From positions 2,046,001-2,110,000 of the forward strand of contig CALODT010000001.1 of the NCBI GenBank assembly GCA_942492205.1: a DNA stretch of 64,000 nt, written 5' to 3'. Position numbers and translations under genes: made by a program. The notes under the pieces are model-generated. The model saw only the letters and a list, made by a program, of their open reading frames with translations, was not told the origin of the DNA and ran no database searches. This DNA comes from UBA1847 sp942492205 (lineage in GTDB: Bacteria; Pseudomonadota; Gammaproteobacteria; Steroidobacterales; Woeseiaceae). Shown here one piece after another: positions 26,293-34,849 of this stretch; position 1 is the first letter of the stretch; every line of letters begins with the position of its first letter.

Positions 26293-27186
26293 TCAGGATA
26301 CATCGTAGCCAAGGCTCATCAGGTCCTTTTCGCTGTCCGCCCAGTTCTCCTTGACCTTGACCCACAGCTCGAGATGCACGGCCTGGCCTAGTTGCTCGGC
26401 AATCTCCAGCCGCGCCGCTCGGCCCACCTTTTTCAGGACTGCCCCATTCTTGCCAACAACGATGCCCTTCTGGCTGTCGCGTTCGACCCAGATGATGGCG
26501 TTTATCGTGACGCCGCTCCGCTCGGTCAGGTAGCGCTCCACCTGCACCGTCAGGCCATACGGAAGCTCCTGGTGCAGCAGCCCCATGAGCTTTTCGCGGA
26601 TAACTTCGGCAGCGTGAAACTCGGCGTTGCGATCCGTATGCATGTCGGCCGGAAACAACGCCGGCGATTCGGGCAGGTATGGCGGAATCAGTTCCATGAG
26701 CTGCTGAAGATTGTCACGCTTCTTCGCAGAGATCGGCACAATCTCGGCAAATTCATGCCGCTTTGACATGGTCGCCAATGCCTCGAGCAGCTTTTCCTTC
26801 GGCTGCACCTTGTCTATCTTGTTGAGCAAGGCAACAACGGGCGCACGGCAGGCCTTCAGGCGCGTGAGGACATCCTCGTCCTCGTCGGTCCAACGGGTAG
26901 CATCGCTGACGAATAACACGAGGTCCGCATCGGCAAGCGCATTTGCCGCCGTTCGATTCATGACACGGTTCATCGCCTTGCCGGCCTTGCGATGCAGACC
27001 CGGCGTATCGACGAAAATCACCTGTGCATCGTCGGACGTCAGTACGGCGAGGATACGATGCCGAGTCGTTTGCGGTTTTGCCGTAACAATGCTGACCTTG
27101 CGTCTCAGAATTGCATTGATCAATGTCGACTTGCCGACGTTGGGGCGGCCGATAACAGCCACCATGCCGCAGCGGTGCACAGTCAT
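26293..27186 (-). CDS. era: Ribosome assembly GTPase Era
   Basis: Essential GTPase that binds the 3' end of 16S rRNA during 30S maturation. 297 residues: G1 GRPNVGKST (13-21), G3 DTPGLHRKAGK, G4 NKIDKV (about 121), G5 SAKKRDN, then a C-terminal KH domain (VGKNGAVLKKVGRAARLEIA). ATG overlaps the rnc stop by 4 bases, so RNase III and Era are translated together as in E. coli. Confidence 0.97.
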   Translation of the reverse strand: MTVHRCGMVAVIGRPNVGKSTLINAILRRKVSIVTAKPQTTRHRILAVLTSDDAQVIFVDTPGLHRKAGKAMNRVMNRTAANALADADLVLFVSDATRWTDEDEDVLTRLKACRAPVVALLNKIDKVQPKEKLLEALATMSKRHEFAEIVPISAKKRDNLQQLMELIPPYLPESPALFPADMHTDRNAEFHAAEVIREKLMGLLHQELPYGLTVQVERYLTERSGVTINAIIWVERDSQKGIVVGKNGAVLKKVGRAARLEIAEQLGQAVHLELWVKVKENWADSEKDLMSLGYDVS

Positions 27187-27872
27187 GCAGTATCTCCACG
27201 CAACACGGTGAGCATGGCCTTCGCGGCCTTCTGTTCTGCGTTACGGCGCGTCGTCGACCTCCCCGACGTTACCGCGTCACTGTCGGCGACGCGACAGGTA
27301 ACTTCAAAGCGCTGTTTGTGCGCCTCGCCCGTCACCTCGAGGAGTTCGTACTCAGGCAGCTCCAGACCGCGACCCTGCAGCCACTCCTGCAGTCGGGTTT
27401 TGGGATCGCGCAGATCGGCCGCATCCGGAAGTGCCTCAAGACGCGCCGCGAAGACCTGCTGGATGACGCGCTTTGCGGGCTCGATGCCACCGTCCAGAAA
27501 AACCGCGGCAAACAGGGCCTCCAGAGCGTCAGCAAGAATCGACTCGCGCCTGTGCCCGCCGCTCTTCAACTCGCCGCCGCCGAGAATCAGGTGCTCGCCA
27601 ATGCCGAGATCGGCAGCGAGCGCCGCAAGGCTGGAATCCTTGACCAGTGAGGAACGAAGCTTGCTAAGGTCACCTTCTGACGCGTCAGGTCGCAATGCAT
27701 AGACGGCTTCGGAAATGACGAAATCCAGAATAGCATCGCCGAGAAACTCAAGGCGTTCATTATTGACGCGCGCCGCACTGCGATGCGTCAGCGCCTGGCC
27801 GAATAGGCCAAGGTCCTGAAAGCGGTAGTGCAGTGTCTTGTAAAACCAGCGCTCGGCCGTTTCCAATGTCAT
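27183..27872 (-). CDS. rnc: Ribonuclease III
   Basis: Double-stranded RNA endonuclease for rRNA and mRNA processing. 229 residues: catalytic domain with NNERLEFLGDAILDFVISEAVY (signature at about 37-58) and second acidic site LADALEALFAAVFLDGG (about 111-127), then a C-terminal dsRNA-binding domain with EQKAAKAML. It is preceded by a perfect 7-bp hairpin ending 8 bases before the ATG, where the ribosome binds. Coupled to era. Confidence 0.97.
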   Translation of the reverse strand: MTLETAERWFYKTLHYRFQDLGLFGQALTHRSAARVNNERLEFLGDAILDFVISEAVYALRPDASEGDLSKLRSSLVKDSSLAALAADLGIGEHLILGGGELKSGGHRRESILADALEALFAAVFLDGGIEPAKRVIQQVFAARLEALPDAADLRDPKTRLQEWLQGRGLELPEYELLEVTGEAHKQRFEVTCRVADSDAVTSGRSTTRRNAEQKAAKAMLTVLRGDTA

Positions 27873-27880
27873 CGCTCATT

Positions 27881-27902
27881 CGGTCGGACAGGCTGCCGAC
27901 CG
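27881..27902 (-). promoter_or_regulatory. Leader hairpin next to the rnc start codon
   Basis: CGGTCGG and CCGACCG pair exactly across an 8-base loop, within the 40-base gap between the DUF4845 stop and the rnc ATG. Read on the minus strand, the stem ends 8 bases before the ATG and covers the ribosome-binding region. No T-run follows. In E. coli rnc is controlled through an RNase III-cut leader stem; this one is much shorter, so it may instead tune ribosome access. Confidence 0.4.
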
Positions 27903-27912
27903 CAAGTTAATA

Positions 27913-28308
27913 CTATCTGCGGATCATCACTCGCTTATCGAAATCGACGACGAAAGAAATATTGCCGATGAAGTCTGCCTTGTGGGAGTAGGCCGCGACC
28001 ACTTCGAAACCACTGTCGACTTTCTTGACCTGGACATCTTTTGCTCTGATAACAGCAACACTGTCGATATCGAAGCGGCGCTCAATTGACATGCGAATCT
28101 GGCTTGAAGTAGGACGATTGCCGTCGAATTCTTCCTGAACTCCGGTTACGACGCTGGCGACCTTCATGTAATTGAGATAGACGGGCGTGAGTCGAATTCC
28201 GGCGAACACAAACATGCCGACGAACAACACCAGAATCACAAGGCCCATCGTCGTCATGCCCGACTGGCGGACCATGGAGCGATGATTTTCCAACGACTTG
28301 AGGCTCAT
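27913..28308 (-). CDS. DUF4845 membrane protein
   Basis: 131-residue single-pass membrane protein of unknown function. After a short basic N terminus comes one helix (MGLVILVLFVGMFVFAGIRLTPVYLNYMKV) and a small periplasmic domain (SIERRFDIDSVAVIRAKDV). This matches the DUF4845 family, regularly found between lepB and rnc. ATG at 28308 is chosen because GGAGAAA lies 5 bases upstream; the frame extends further to 28341. No catalytic motif visible. Confidence 0.88.
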   Translation of the reverse strand: MSLKSLENHRSMVRQSGMTTMGLVILVLFVGMFVFAGIRLTPVYLNYMKVASVVTGVQEEFDGNRPTSSQIRMSIERRFDIDSVAVIRAKDVQVKKVDSGFEVVAAYSHKADFIGNISFVVDFDKRVMIRR

Positions 28309-28410
28309 ACCGATTTCTCCGTTCCGAATGTCCGGCAGCACCGGCCAGATTCAGTCAATACCTTTGTCATTATGTTGACATTATCCGTAAATTCAGTGAC
28401 TGGCACCACA

Positions 28411-29169
28411 TTATTGAATTTTGGTACCAATGCGCCCCCAATCCGGCATGCTCCAGGGCACGAAGTGCATCCAGATTCGTACAGCCTCGCCGACCAGGAA
28501 CTCCTCAGGAATAGCGCCAATAAAACGACTGTCACGGCTTCGGTCCCGGTTGTCGCCCATAACGAAGTAGTGACCCTCGGGAACCCGATAGGTACCGTCG
28601 CGCGTCGAGAACTGCGGATTGGTGACCAGGATATCGTGGACACGGCCATCGAGATCCTCGACGAATACCGGCGCATCCCGGGTCGCGTCAGCACCACGCT
28701 CGAGGCTCACGGTTTCGCCGTTGATCGTCAGGCGCTGCCGCTCATAGACGATCTCGTCGCCTGGCAAACCGATAACGCGCTTGATGTAGTTGATGCTCGG
28801 ATCCGTCGGCAGGCGAAAAACGATCACATCTCCGCGTTTGGGATCACCCGTCTCAATGATCTTGGTTTCGGTAACGGGTAATCGAAGCCCGTAAGCAAAT
28901 TTCTGCACGAAAATAAAATCGCCTTCAAGCAGCGTCGGCATCATCGACCCGGAGGGAATCCGAAACGGCTCGAAAATGAATGACCGAATTATCAGTACGA
29001 TCAACAGCACAGGAAAAAACGAGCGCGCGTACTCAACCAGCGTCACCAGCGCCCCCGGCGCCTCACGACTGTCACGCTCGGTTGTTTTCCAGAGCAGCCT
29101 GTCGAGTGCCATGACAATGCCCGAAAACAGGGTCAAAGCCGTCAGGATCAATGCAAGATTAACGATCAA
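28411..29169 (-). CDS. lepB: Signal peptidase I
   Basis: Inner-membrane serine protease that removes signal peptides from exported proteins. 252 residues: N-terminal helix (about 2-22), second helix FFPVLLIVLIIRSFIF (about 51-66), catalytic Ser75 in PSGSMMPTL, general base Lys130 in YIKRVIGLPGD, and GDNRDRSRDSR (box E). The dyad is complete. It follows lepA by 9 bases, the classic lepA-lepB pair. A 102-base AT-richer gap separates it from DUF4845; I see no confident promoter there. Confidence 0.96.
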   Translation of the reverse strand: MIVNLALILTALTLFSGIVMALDRLLWKTTERDSREAPGALVTLVEYARSFFPVLLIVLIIRSFIFEPFRIPSGSMMPTLLEGDFIFVQKFAYGLRLPVTETKIIETGDPKRGDVIVFRLPTDPSINYIKRVIGLPGDEIVYERQRLTINGETVSLERGADATRDAPVFVEDLDGRVHDILVTNPQFSTRDGTYRVPEGHYFVMGDNRDRSRDSRFIGAIPEEFLVGEAVRIWMHFVPWSMPDWGRIGTKIQ

Positions 29170-29178
29170 ATCATGTCC

Positions 29179-30969
29179 TCACTTTTCAACGCGCAACACG
29201 GCAAGAAAGGCTTCCTGTGGAATCTCCACCGATCCAACCTGCTTCATTCTCTTCTTGCCCGCCTTTTGTTTTTCCAACAGCTTGCGCTTGCGCGACACAT
29301 CGCCACCATAGCATTTTGCCGTCACATTTTTGCGTAGCGCCTTCACATTGCTGCGGGCAATAATCTGGCTGCCAATCGACGCCTGAATTGCAACGTCGAA
29401 CATCTGCCGCGGGATTAACTCACGCATCTTTTCGACGAGATCCCGGCCGCGCAGTTTCACGTTATCCTTATGGACAATAACGGACAGCGCGTCGACGCGT
29501 TCCCTGTTGATCAGCAAATCGAGTCGCACGAGCTGCGCCGGCTCAAAGCGCTCGAAGTGGTAGTCGAACGAAGCGAATCCGCGACTGGTCGACTTCAGAC
29601 GATCAAAGAAGTCGAGCACGACCTCCGACAGGGGCATCTCGTATTCGAGAGAGACCTGGCCACCCAGGTAACGCATCTGCTTTTGCACGCCACGCTTGTC
29701 GATGCAGAGTTTGATAACAGAACCGACGAACTTCTCGGGCACCAGTATATTCGCAGTAATAATCGGCTCTCGAAGCTCCTCGATCTCGTTCGAAGGTGGC
29801 AGCTTGGCGGGATTATCCACCATGAGCGTCTCGCCGCTCGTCGTCACAACTTCGAAAATCACGGTCGGTGCGGTCGTAATCAGTTCCAGGTTGTATTCGC
29901 GCTCCAGCCGCTGCTGCACGATTTCCATGTGCAACATGCCGAGAAAGCCACACCGAAAACCGAAGCCCAGCGCCGCCGAGGTTTCAGGCTCAAAATGCAG
30001 CGCCGCATCGTTCAGGCGAAGTTTCTGCAGCGCTTCCCGAAATGCCTCGTAGTCTTCGGAACTGATCGGAAACAGTCCCGCAAACACGCGTGGTTGAACC
30101 TGCATGAACCCGGGCAAGGGCTTTTCGCAGGGACGCTTGCTTGACGTCAGTGTGTCGCCGACCGGCGCCCCGTAAATGTCCTTGATGCCAGCGATGACAA
30201 AACCGACTTCGCCGGTACCCAGTTCCTTGCGATCGAACATCTTGGGTGTGAACACACCGACGCGATCAGCCGAGTGCGAAGCGCCGGTCGACATGACGGT
30301 GATCTTGCTGCCTTTTGTCAAGGTACCGTTCATGACGCGCACGAGCGATACGACGCCCACGTAATTATCGAACCAGGAGTCGATGATGAGCGCCTGCAGT
30401 GGCGCATCGGGGTCCCCCTCAGGTGGCGGAATACGCGCGACGATCTCGTTCAGAAGCTCCGAAATTCCGACACCGGTCTTGGCGCTGACACGCAGTGCAT
30501 CCTCCGCGCCGATGCCAATGATGTCCTCGATTTCGGCGACGACCTTGTCCGGGTCGGCCGCCGGCAGGTCGATCTTGTTCAGCACCGGCAGGACTTCCAG
30601 CCCCTGGTCGATGGCCGTCATGCAGTTGGCAACGCTTTGCGCCTCAACGCCTTGCGCCGCGTCCACAACGAGTAGTGCGCCTTCGCAGGCAGCCAGCGAG
30701 CGAGAAACCTCGTAGGAAAAATCCACGTGGCCGGGTGTGTCGATGAAGTTCAGCTGATACTCGGTGCCATCCGTGGCGACAAACGGCAGTGAGACACTCT
30801 GTGCCTTGATGGTAATGCCACGCTCGCGCTCCAGGTCCATCGTATCGAGGACCTGTGCCGCCATCTCTCGCTCTTCGAGGCCGCCACAAAGCTGTATGAA
30901 TCGGTCGGCCAGCGTCGACTTCCCATGGTCGATATGGGCGATGATCGAGAAGTTTCGAATGTGCTTCAT
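29179..30969 (-). CDS. lepA: Elongation factor 4 (LepA)
   Basis: Ribosomal back-translocase GTPase. 596 residues: IRNFSIIAHIDHGKSTLADR (G1), ERGITIKAQ (G2), DTPGHVDFSYEVSRSLAACEGALLVVDA (G3), NKIDLPAADP (G4), and the LepA-specific C-terminal domain (KCYGGDVSRKRKLLEKQKAGKKRMK). ATG at 30969 gives the conserved MKHIRNFSII start; the TTG at 30978 is unlikely. Downstream of the glutaredoxin-like gene. In Pseudomonas mucD precedes lepA; it is absent here. Confidence 0.97.
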   Translation of the reverse strand: MKHIRNFSIIAHIDHGKSTLADRFIQLCGGLEEREMAAQVLDTMDLERERGITIKAQSVSLPFVATDGTEYQLNFIDTPGHVDFSYEVSRSLAACEGALLVVDAAQGVEAQSVANCMTAIDQGLEVLPVLNKIDLPAADPDKVVAEIEDIIGIGAEDALRVSAKTGVGISELLNEIVARIPPPEGDPDAPLQALIIDSWFDNYVGVVSLVRVMNGTLTKGSKITVMSTGASHSADRVGVFTPKMFDRKELGTGEVGFVIAGIKDIYGAPVGDTLTSSKRPCEKPLPGFMQVQPRVFAGLFPISSEDYEAFREALQKLRLNDAALHFEPETSAALGFGFRCGFLGMLHMEIVQQRLEREYNLELITTAPTVIFEVVTTSGETLMVDNPAKLPPSNEIEELREPIITANILVPEKFVGSVIKLCIDKRGVQKQMRYLGGQVSLEYEMPLSEVVLDFFDRLKSTSRGFASFDYHFERFEPAQLVRLDLLINRERVDALSVIVHKDNVKLRGRDLVEKMRELIPRQMFDVAIQASIGSQIIARSNVKALRKNVTAKCYGGDVSRKRKLLEKQKAGKKRMKQVGSVEIPQEAFLAVLRVEK

Positions 30970-31069
30970 TTGCGACAAGAACCGGGCGCCCGCGGGGCGC
31001 CATGAGGCCGATTTAGCGGCGCAGTATACCGGGCTTCGGCCCTTTTGTTTGGGATGTTTGGCGGTACGC

Positions 31070-31309
31070 TCACGGCAGCGTATCCAGCAGGCTGCCTAGA
31101 GCCTGCCTGTCCAGCCGATACTCACAGACCACCCTGCCCTGGTACTCGACGACGGGCACGCGCGTGTCGAATTCGGCAAGCCATTCCGGCCGCGAATCGA
31201 TATCGCACACTTCGGTCGCGAAGCGCCCCCTGGCCATATCCAGCAGTTCCTCGATAAGCACTTCGCACAAATGGCAGCCCTGGCGGCTGTATACCCTGAG
31301 GGTTTGCAT
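31070..31309 (-). CDS. Glutaredoxin-like protein (DUF836 family)
   Basis: 79-residue thioredoxin-fold protein. TLRVYSRQGCHLCEVLIEELLD has a CHLC redox pair (about residues 12-15), and DTRVPVVEYQGRVVCEYRLD carries the cis-proline (VPVV). This is the DUF836 small glutaredoxin-like family. ATG at 31309; the frame continues upstream through rseC in another frame and is not coding. It begins 4 bases after the rseC stop, so it probably acts or is expressed together with the thiol-rich RseC. Substrate unknown. Confidence 0.88.
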   Translation of the reverse strand: MQTLRVYSRQGCHLCEVLIEELLDMARGRFATEVCDIDSRPEWLAEFDTRVPVVEYQGRVVCEYRLDRQALGSLLDTLP

Positions 31310-31313
31310 CAGC

Positions 31314-31769
31314 TCAAGACCCGTGCGACACGATTCGTTCGACCACCGTCGGCGTAAGACTGCGCAGACAATGGGATTGCTGCAGCCGAAGTCGGGCAAT
31401 CTGAACGCCGACCAACAGCCCCGCGACGGAAGCCAGCGTTGCGAGAAGATCGCCCAGGCCAGCAACATACGCGACGATAGCAGCACCGACAGCGACGAAC
31501 AGCGGCGTGCCGTAAACAAGCAGAGATGCTCGCAGCACGTTGCCCGGCGCCAGCTGGATGCGTACCTGGTCGCCTTCGGTCAAGCTGAGTCCGGCGCTGA
31601 CCAGCGCATCAATGCGCCGGCTACCTTGCGTCGCGCCAAGCAACCCGGCCCCGCAGCCTTTTCCCAGCGCGCAGCGCTCGCATTGCAGGCCGGCGTCCAC
31701 TTCAACCAGCGCGTGACGCGATGCCGCAGCAGCGCTGACTTGAATAACCCGGCCACGTGGATCTTCCAT
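31314..31769 (-). CDS. rseC: RseC/MucC inner-membrane protein
   Basis: Membrane protein linked to the RpoE cassette and, in E. coli, to the SoxR-reducing system. 151 residues: N-terminal cytoplasmic part with cysteines C-x2-C-x5-C (CERCALGKGC, about 30-39), then two helices (LLVYGTPLFVAVGAAIVAYVAGL and LLATLASVAGLLVGVQIA). Family length and layout match. It follows rseB by 55 bases and is directly followed by a glutaredoxin-like gene. Confidence 0.93.
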   Translation of the reverse strand: MEDPRGRVIQVSAAAASRHALVEVDAGLQCERCALGKGCGAGLLGATQGSRRIDALVSAGLSLTEGDQVRIQLAPGNVLRASLLVYGTPLFVAVGAAIVAYVAGLGDLLATLASVAGLLVGVQIARLRLQQSHCLRSLTPTVVERIVSHGS

Positions 31770-31824
31770 AGCAGCAGTCTACCGTAGTGGGGGAAGGTTG
31801 CGTCTCTGGACGAGCGCGTCGGCC

Positions 31825-32796
31825 TCAGCGGGCCCGCATGGTCGTTGCGATCTGCTTGACGGTCATCGCCGGGACCTTGCCAACCACCGTAACGTGTCGA
31901 TCGCCGACCGCCGTGCTATAGGCATTCGACCCTGCGACACTTGATTCTCCCTGCGGATCGCTATCCTCAAGTGTCGCGATGAATACCGAGACGCTCGCAA
32001 GGCCGTCGCTGTAGAGAATATGAACGACATAGTCATCGCCGTTCGCCATTTTCTCTTCGTGCGTCGATACTGCCCTGAAACCGCTCGGCAGATCATCGCT
32101 CAGCCACTCGGTTTCGACCGCACGTGTGACGTGCGGGTTCGACTGATTGAGCCAGCGAAAATTCTCGGTGCTGTGCGAAGGCGCCAGTGCGCTCGCTTGA
32201 ATGTCCTTGTTGAGGTCGATCTCCACGAACTTGATCTGTTCGATCGCGGTTCCGTCCGTGTCTATCAGCTGCGTTTGCAGCGGAAATGCCGTCTCGGTAT
32301 CCAGCCAGATGCGATAGCCGTAGCGGTAGTCGTCATGTGGCCGAATGGCAAGCAGGTTGGCCTGGCGTCCAGCGACACGCTCTTCGCGAACGATGGACAC
32401 GTCATATTCAACGCCAAAACGTATGTCGCTCGATGGCAGTGTGGAGAACAATGTCGACTGGTCGTCCCATTCTTCGACCAGCACCGAGCGCTTGTCCGGC
32501 AGAATGCAATGCACCTCGTTGCCAATGCGGATGATTTCAAGACCATTGCCCTCCTGGGCTACGACCTTCTCGCGAATGACGCCATTTTCAAAAGAATGCG
32601 CGACTTTGAGCGCCTCGGCCTTGCCGTCGAGAATGCGCACGACGGTACCCTCGTAACTGCTTGTCTTGACCGCCGCGCTCATGCGGTCCAGCCATTCACT
32701 GGGATCAGCCGCAGCGGCGAGTGCAGGTGCTGCCAAAGACACTACACCGGCCAACAGCGTCCAGCGGCCGAACCAATCTTTGCGCTGCAGCCGCAT
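31825..32796 (-). CDS. rseB: Sigma-E regulatory protein RseB/MucB
   Basis: Periplasmic sensor that binds RseA and shields it from DegS until unfolded lipoprotein or LPS signals arrive. 323 residues: signal peptide with WTLLAGVVSLAAPALAAA (cleavage near 30), N-terminal lipid-binding-like domain (SYEGTVVRILDG...), and a C-terminal domain (about 220-320). Start overlaps the rseA stop by one base (TGATG). The partner chain rpoE-rseA-rseB is complete. Confidence 0.95.
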   Translation of the reverse strand: MRLQRKDWFGRWTLLAGVVSLAAPALAAAADPSEWLDRMSAAVKTSSYEGTVVRILDGKAEALKVAHSFENGVIREKVVAQEGNGLEIIRIGNEVHCILPDKRSVLVEEWDDQSTLFSTLPSSDIRFGVEYDVSIVREERVAGRQANLLAIRPHDDYRYGYRIWLDTETAFPLQTQLIDTDGTAIEQIKFVEIDLNKDIQASALAPSHSTENFRWLNQSNPHVTRAVETEWLSDDLPSGFRAVSTHEEKMANGDDYVVHILYSDGLASVSVFIATLEDSDPQGESSVAGSNAYSTAVGDRHVTVVGKVPAMTVKQIATTMRAR

Positions 32797-33395
32797 CAGC
32801 GTTGTGTCGACTGCTCGGCGGCGGTGTCGGCTGGCGTTTCATCTCCGTCGGCACCCGGTTCCGCCGGGAGCTCTTCACTGATACGCAGAGACACAAAGCG
32901 TGAATTGATGCCGTTCGCCCCGAACTCCGTGGCCGCCGCGCCATGCAGCATGTAGTACTGCTGCAGCTGTTCGTCGACGGGTCGCGGCACCGTATAGCCA
33001 GCGTCTGTCTCAACAACGGCGAGGCTGGTGTCGCCGGTGTCGACCTCATCAACAGCGGTCATCTGTTGCAGACCGAAGATAGCGACCAGCGCAACGCTTG
33101 CCGCGATGGCGACGCCGGCCAGGGGTTTGACGGCTGCCGTGCCCGGCTTGTCGCTGATCTCTGCAATGGCTTGGAGCGGCTTGTCATCAAGCTCAGCCGC
33201 AACACGCTCGTGTATGCGATCGACGCCAGGCACAAAGACCTCATTGCGGAGCGCGCGGCCAATGGCAAGGTACTCGGCGACCTTTAGCCGAAGCTCGGCA
33301 TCCTGGCCCATGCGTCGCAGCAGAAGATCCGCCTCATTGTCCGGTAGCTCCCCGTCGACAAACGCTGAAATTTGCATTCTGATCGCGTCATTCAT
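32796..33395 (-). CDS. rseA: Anti-sigma-E factor RseA/MucA
   Basis: Single-pass inner-membrane anti-sigma factor that holds RpoE. 199 residues: cytoplasmic N domain (ISAFVDGELPDNEADLLLRRMGQDAELRLKVAEYLAIGRALRNE, about 9-53), one helix (LAGVAIAASVALVAIFGLQQM, about 94-114) and a periplasmic part that ends in acidic, threonine-rich sequence. Its RseA_N pattern DGELP is intact. It lies 43 bases after rpoE and is coupled to rseB. Confidence 0.94.
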   Translation of the reverse strand: MNDAIRMQISAFVDGELPDNEADLLLRRMGQDAELRLKVAEYLAIGRALRNEVFVPGVDRIHERVAAELDDKPLQAIAEISDKPGTAAVKPLAGVAIAASVALVAIFGLQQMTAVDEVDTGDTSLAVVETDAGYTVPRPVDEQLQQYYMLHGAAATEFGANGINSRFVSLRISEELPAEPGADGDETPADTAAEQSTQR

Positions 33396-33438
33396 AACTC
33401 ACCCGCCTAAATAAACGTCATGGGCCTTTCGGCCTTCT

Positions 33439-34014
33439 TTATCGTGTCAGTGATCCGATCTTCTTGCTGATCGCATCGCGTGCTCTGAAAATCCTCGAGC
33501 GCACCGTGCCGACCGGACATTCCATGGTCTGCGCGATTTCCTCGTAGCTCATGCCTTCGATTTCACGCAGGATGATTGCCGTGCGCAGATCCTCAGGCAG
33601 CGCCGCTATCGCCTGTTCGACCGTACCCCGCAACTCGTTGCTGAGCACTATCGCTTCAGGTGTATCCGTCTCCTTCAGCTTGGCATGCAGGTCGTACTGC
33701 TCAGGATCCTGGAAATCGAGTTCTACATTCATTGGCCTTCTGCGCTGCGCTGCGAGGTGGTTCTTCGCCGTGTTCACGGCAATCCGGTACATCCAGGTGT
33801 AAAAAGCACTGTCACCGCGGAATCGAGGCAGTGCCCGATACGCCTTGATAAATGCCTCCTGTGTGATGTCCAAAGCCAGATCCGGATCCCGTACGTAGCG
33901 CATGACCAGGTTCACAATCTTGTGCTGGTACTTCAGCACCAGCAGGTCAAAGGCGCCCTTATCGCCGCGCTGGACCCGTTTGACCAGTTTCTTGTCGGAC
34001 GACTGATTGGACAT
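33439..34014 (-). CDS. rpoE: RNA polymerase sigma factor RpoE/AlgU
   Basis: Extracytoplasmic-function sigma factor for envelope stress. 191 residues: region 2 (DLALDITQEAFIKAYRALPRFRGDSAFYTWMYRIAVNTAKNHL, about 44-86) and region 4 (ALPEDLRTAIILREIEGMSYEEIAQTMECPVGTVRSRIFRAR, about 138-179). The family match is strong. About 40 bases upstream is a candidate RpoE-type promoter (see separate entry), so it is probably self-activated. It leads the rpoE-rseA-rseB-rseC-glutaredoxin operon. Confidence 0.97.
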   Translation of the reverse strand: MSNQSSDKKLVKRVQRGDKGAFDLLVLKYQHKIVNLVMRYVRDPDLALDITQEAFIKAYRALPRFRGDSAFYTWMYRIAVNTAKNHLAAQRRRPMNVELDFQDPEQYDLHAKLKETDTPEAIVLSNELRGTVEQAIAALPEDLRTAIILREIEGMSYEEIAQTMECPVGTVRSRIFRARDAISKKIGSLTR

Positions 34015-34059
34015 TCAGGCGCACCCGCCGTCGCTTCCGAACAGTCGACTAACTCCGGG

Positions 34060-34086
34060 ATAGACCGGCCGTGGATGGAATAGTTC
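34060..34086 (-). promoter_or_regulatory. Candidate sigma-E-type promoter of rpoE
   Basis: On the minus strand, GAACTA (34086-34081), 16-base spacer, TCTAT (34064-34060). The consensus for RpoE/AlgU is GAACTT-N16-17-TCTGA, so the -35 matches 5 of 6 and the -10 matches 4 of 5 at the right spacing. Transcription would start near 34054, about 40 bases before the rpoE ATG. It fits the autoregulation known for this family. The 189-base gap (34015-34203) shows no other gene. Confidence 0.6.
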
Positions 34087-34203
34087 TCGCTTATCTGCCT
34101 TATTCATTATCGTTCTGTGACACCGTTCCGGTTACGCTCGGCAGATCGCGCCTTTTGACCTGTTTTGTGCACTATTTTTGAGTCCTCGAGCATGGTAGCA
34201 GCT

Positions 34204-34644
34204 TCACTCAACCGCTCCAATGTGCCGCCATATCACCTGCAGGCGACGCCAGTCATGATTCTTGCGGGGATCTCCGCCCAGTAGTTCTGCCGCTTCTGCC
34301 CCCCGCTCCGTCTCGAAGCGTATCCACGCCAGCCGCGACAGCACAACGCTGCCCTGGAGCAGGCGCGCGGGCCGCCAGCAACCGGCGGCATCGAGGCGAC
34401 GGAGCGACCCGTCGGCCGCGATCCGCAACCCACGCGTTGCTGTATGAGCGCGCATCGTGTTGCGCAGCTCCCGCACAAGATAGCCGCACCACGCCAGCGC
34501 GCCAGCTCCTGCAATTGCAACATGCACGGGCAGGCTCAAGGTCAGCAGGAGCCCGATCAGGCCAAGACCGGCCCCGGTCACCAGCACCAGCCAGCGTAGT
34601 GCAGTATCCGTTTGCAGCTCAGCTGAGTATCTGCTGGATGACAC
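34204..34644 (-). CDS. ygfX: YgfX/CptA-like membrane protein
   Basis: 146-residue inner-membrane protein of the YgfX (CptA) family. Two membrane helices lie in residues about 17-58 (LRWLVLVTGAGLGLIGLLLTLSLPVHVAIAG), followed by a soluble tail with LSRLAWIRFETERGAEAAELL. In E. coli it is a toxin-like inhibitor of FtsZ and MreB, paired with SdhE; other work treats SdhE as an SDH flavinator only. Its start overlaps the sdhE end by 26 bases. A toxin role is known only from E. coli and is not shown here. Confidence 0.85.
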   Translation of the reverse strand: MSSSRYSAELQTDTALRWLVLVTGAGLGLIGLLLTLSLPVHVAIAGAGALAWCGYLVRELRNTMRAHTATRGLRIAADGSLRRLDAAGCWRPARLLQGSVVLSRLAWIRFETERGAEAAELLGGDPRKNHDWRRLQVIWRHIGAVE

Positions 34645-34849
34645 GCGCTATCGGCTCCGAGGCGGGTTGCTGACGTTGCAACAAGTAGCCGTTGAGCTCC
34701 GGATCCGCAAGCTGCAAAACCGCCTCGAAAGCGGCTTTTTCCCGGTCATCGGCGAGCGGATACCGCTCGCGCAGGTAGCGCAGCAACAACTCATCAAGCT
34801 CGCGCATACCGCGACGGCACTGCCAACGAAGCCGGGATTCCTCGCTCAA
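34619..34849 (-). CDS. sdhE: Succinate dehydrogenase flavinylation factor SdhE
   Basis: 76-residue SdhE/SDHAF2 (YgfY) protein that promotes covalent FAD attachment to SdhA. The hallmark RGMRELDELLLRYLRERYP (about 13-31) is intact: the RGMRELD motif binds the flavoprotein. It overlaps the sdhB stop by 4 bases and is thus made with its target. Small but unambiguous. Confidence 0.95.
   Translation of the reverse strand: MSEESRLRWQCRRGMRELDELLLRYLRERYPLADDREKAAFEAVLQLADPELNGYLLQRQQPASEPIARVIQQILS

Noticed and set aside
31310..31519. N-terminal extension of the glutaredoxin-like gene
   Set aside because: It overlaps rseC in another frame; homology begins at the ATG at 31309.
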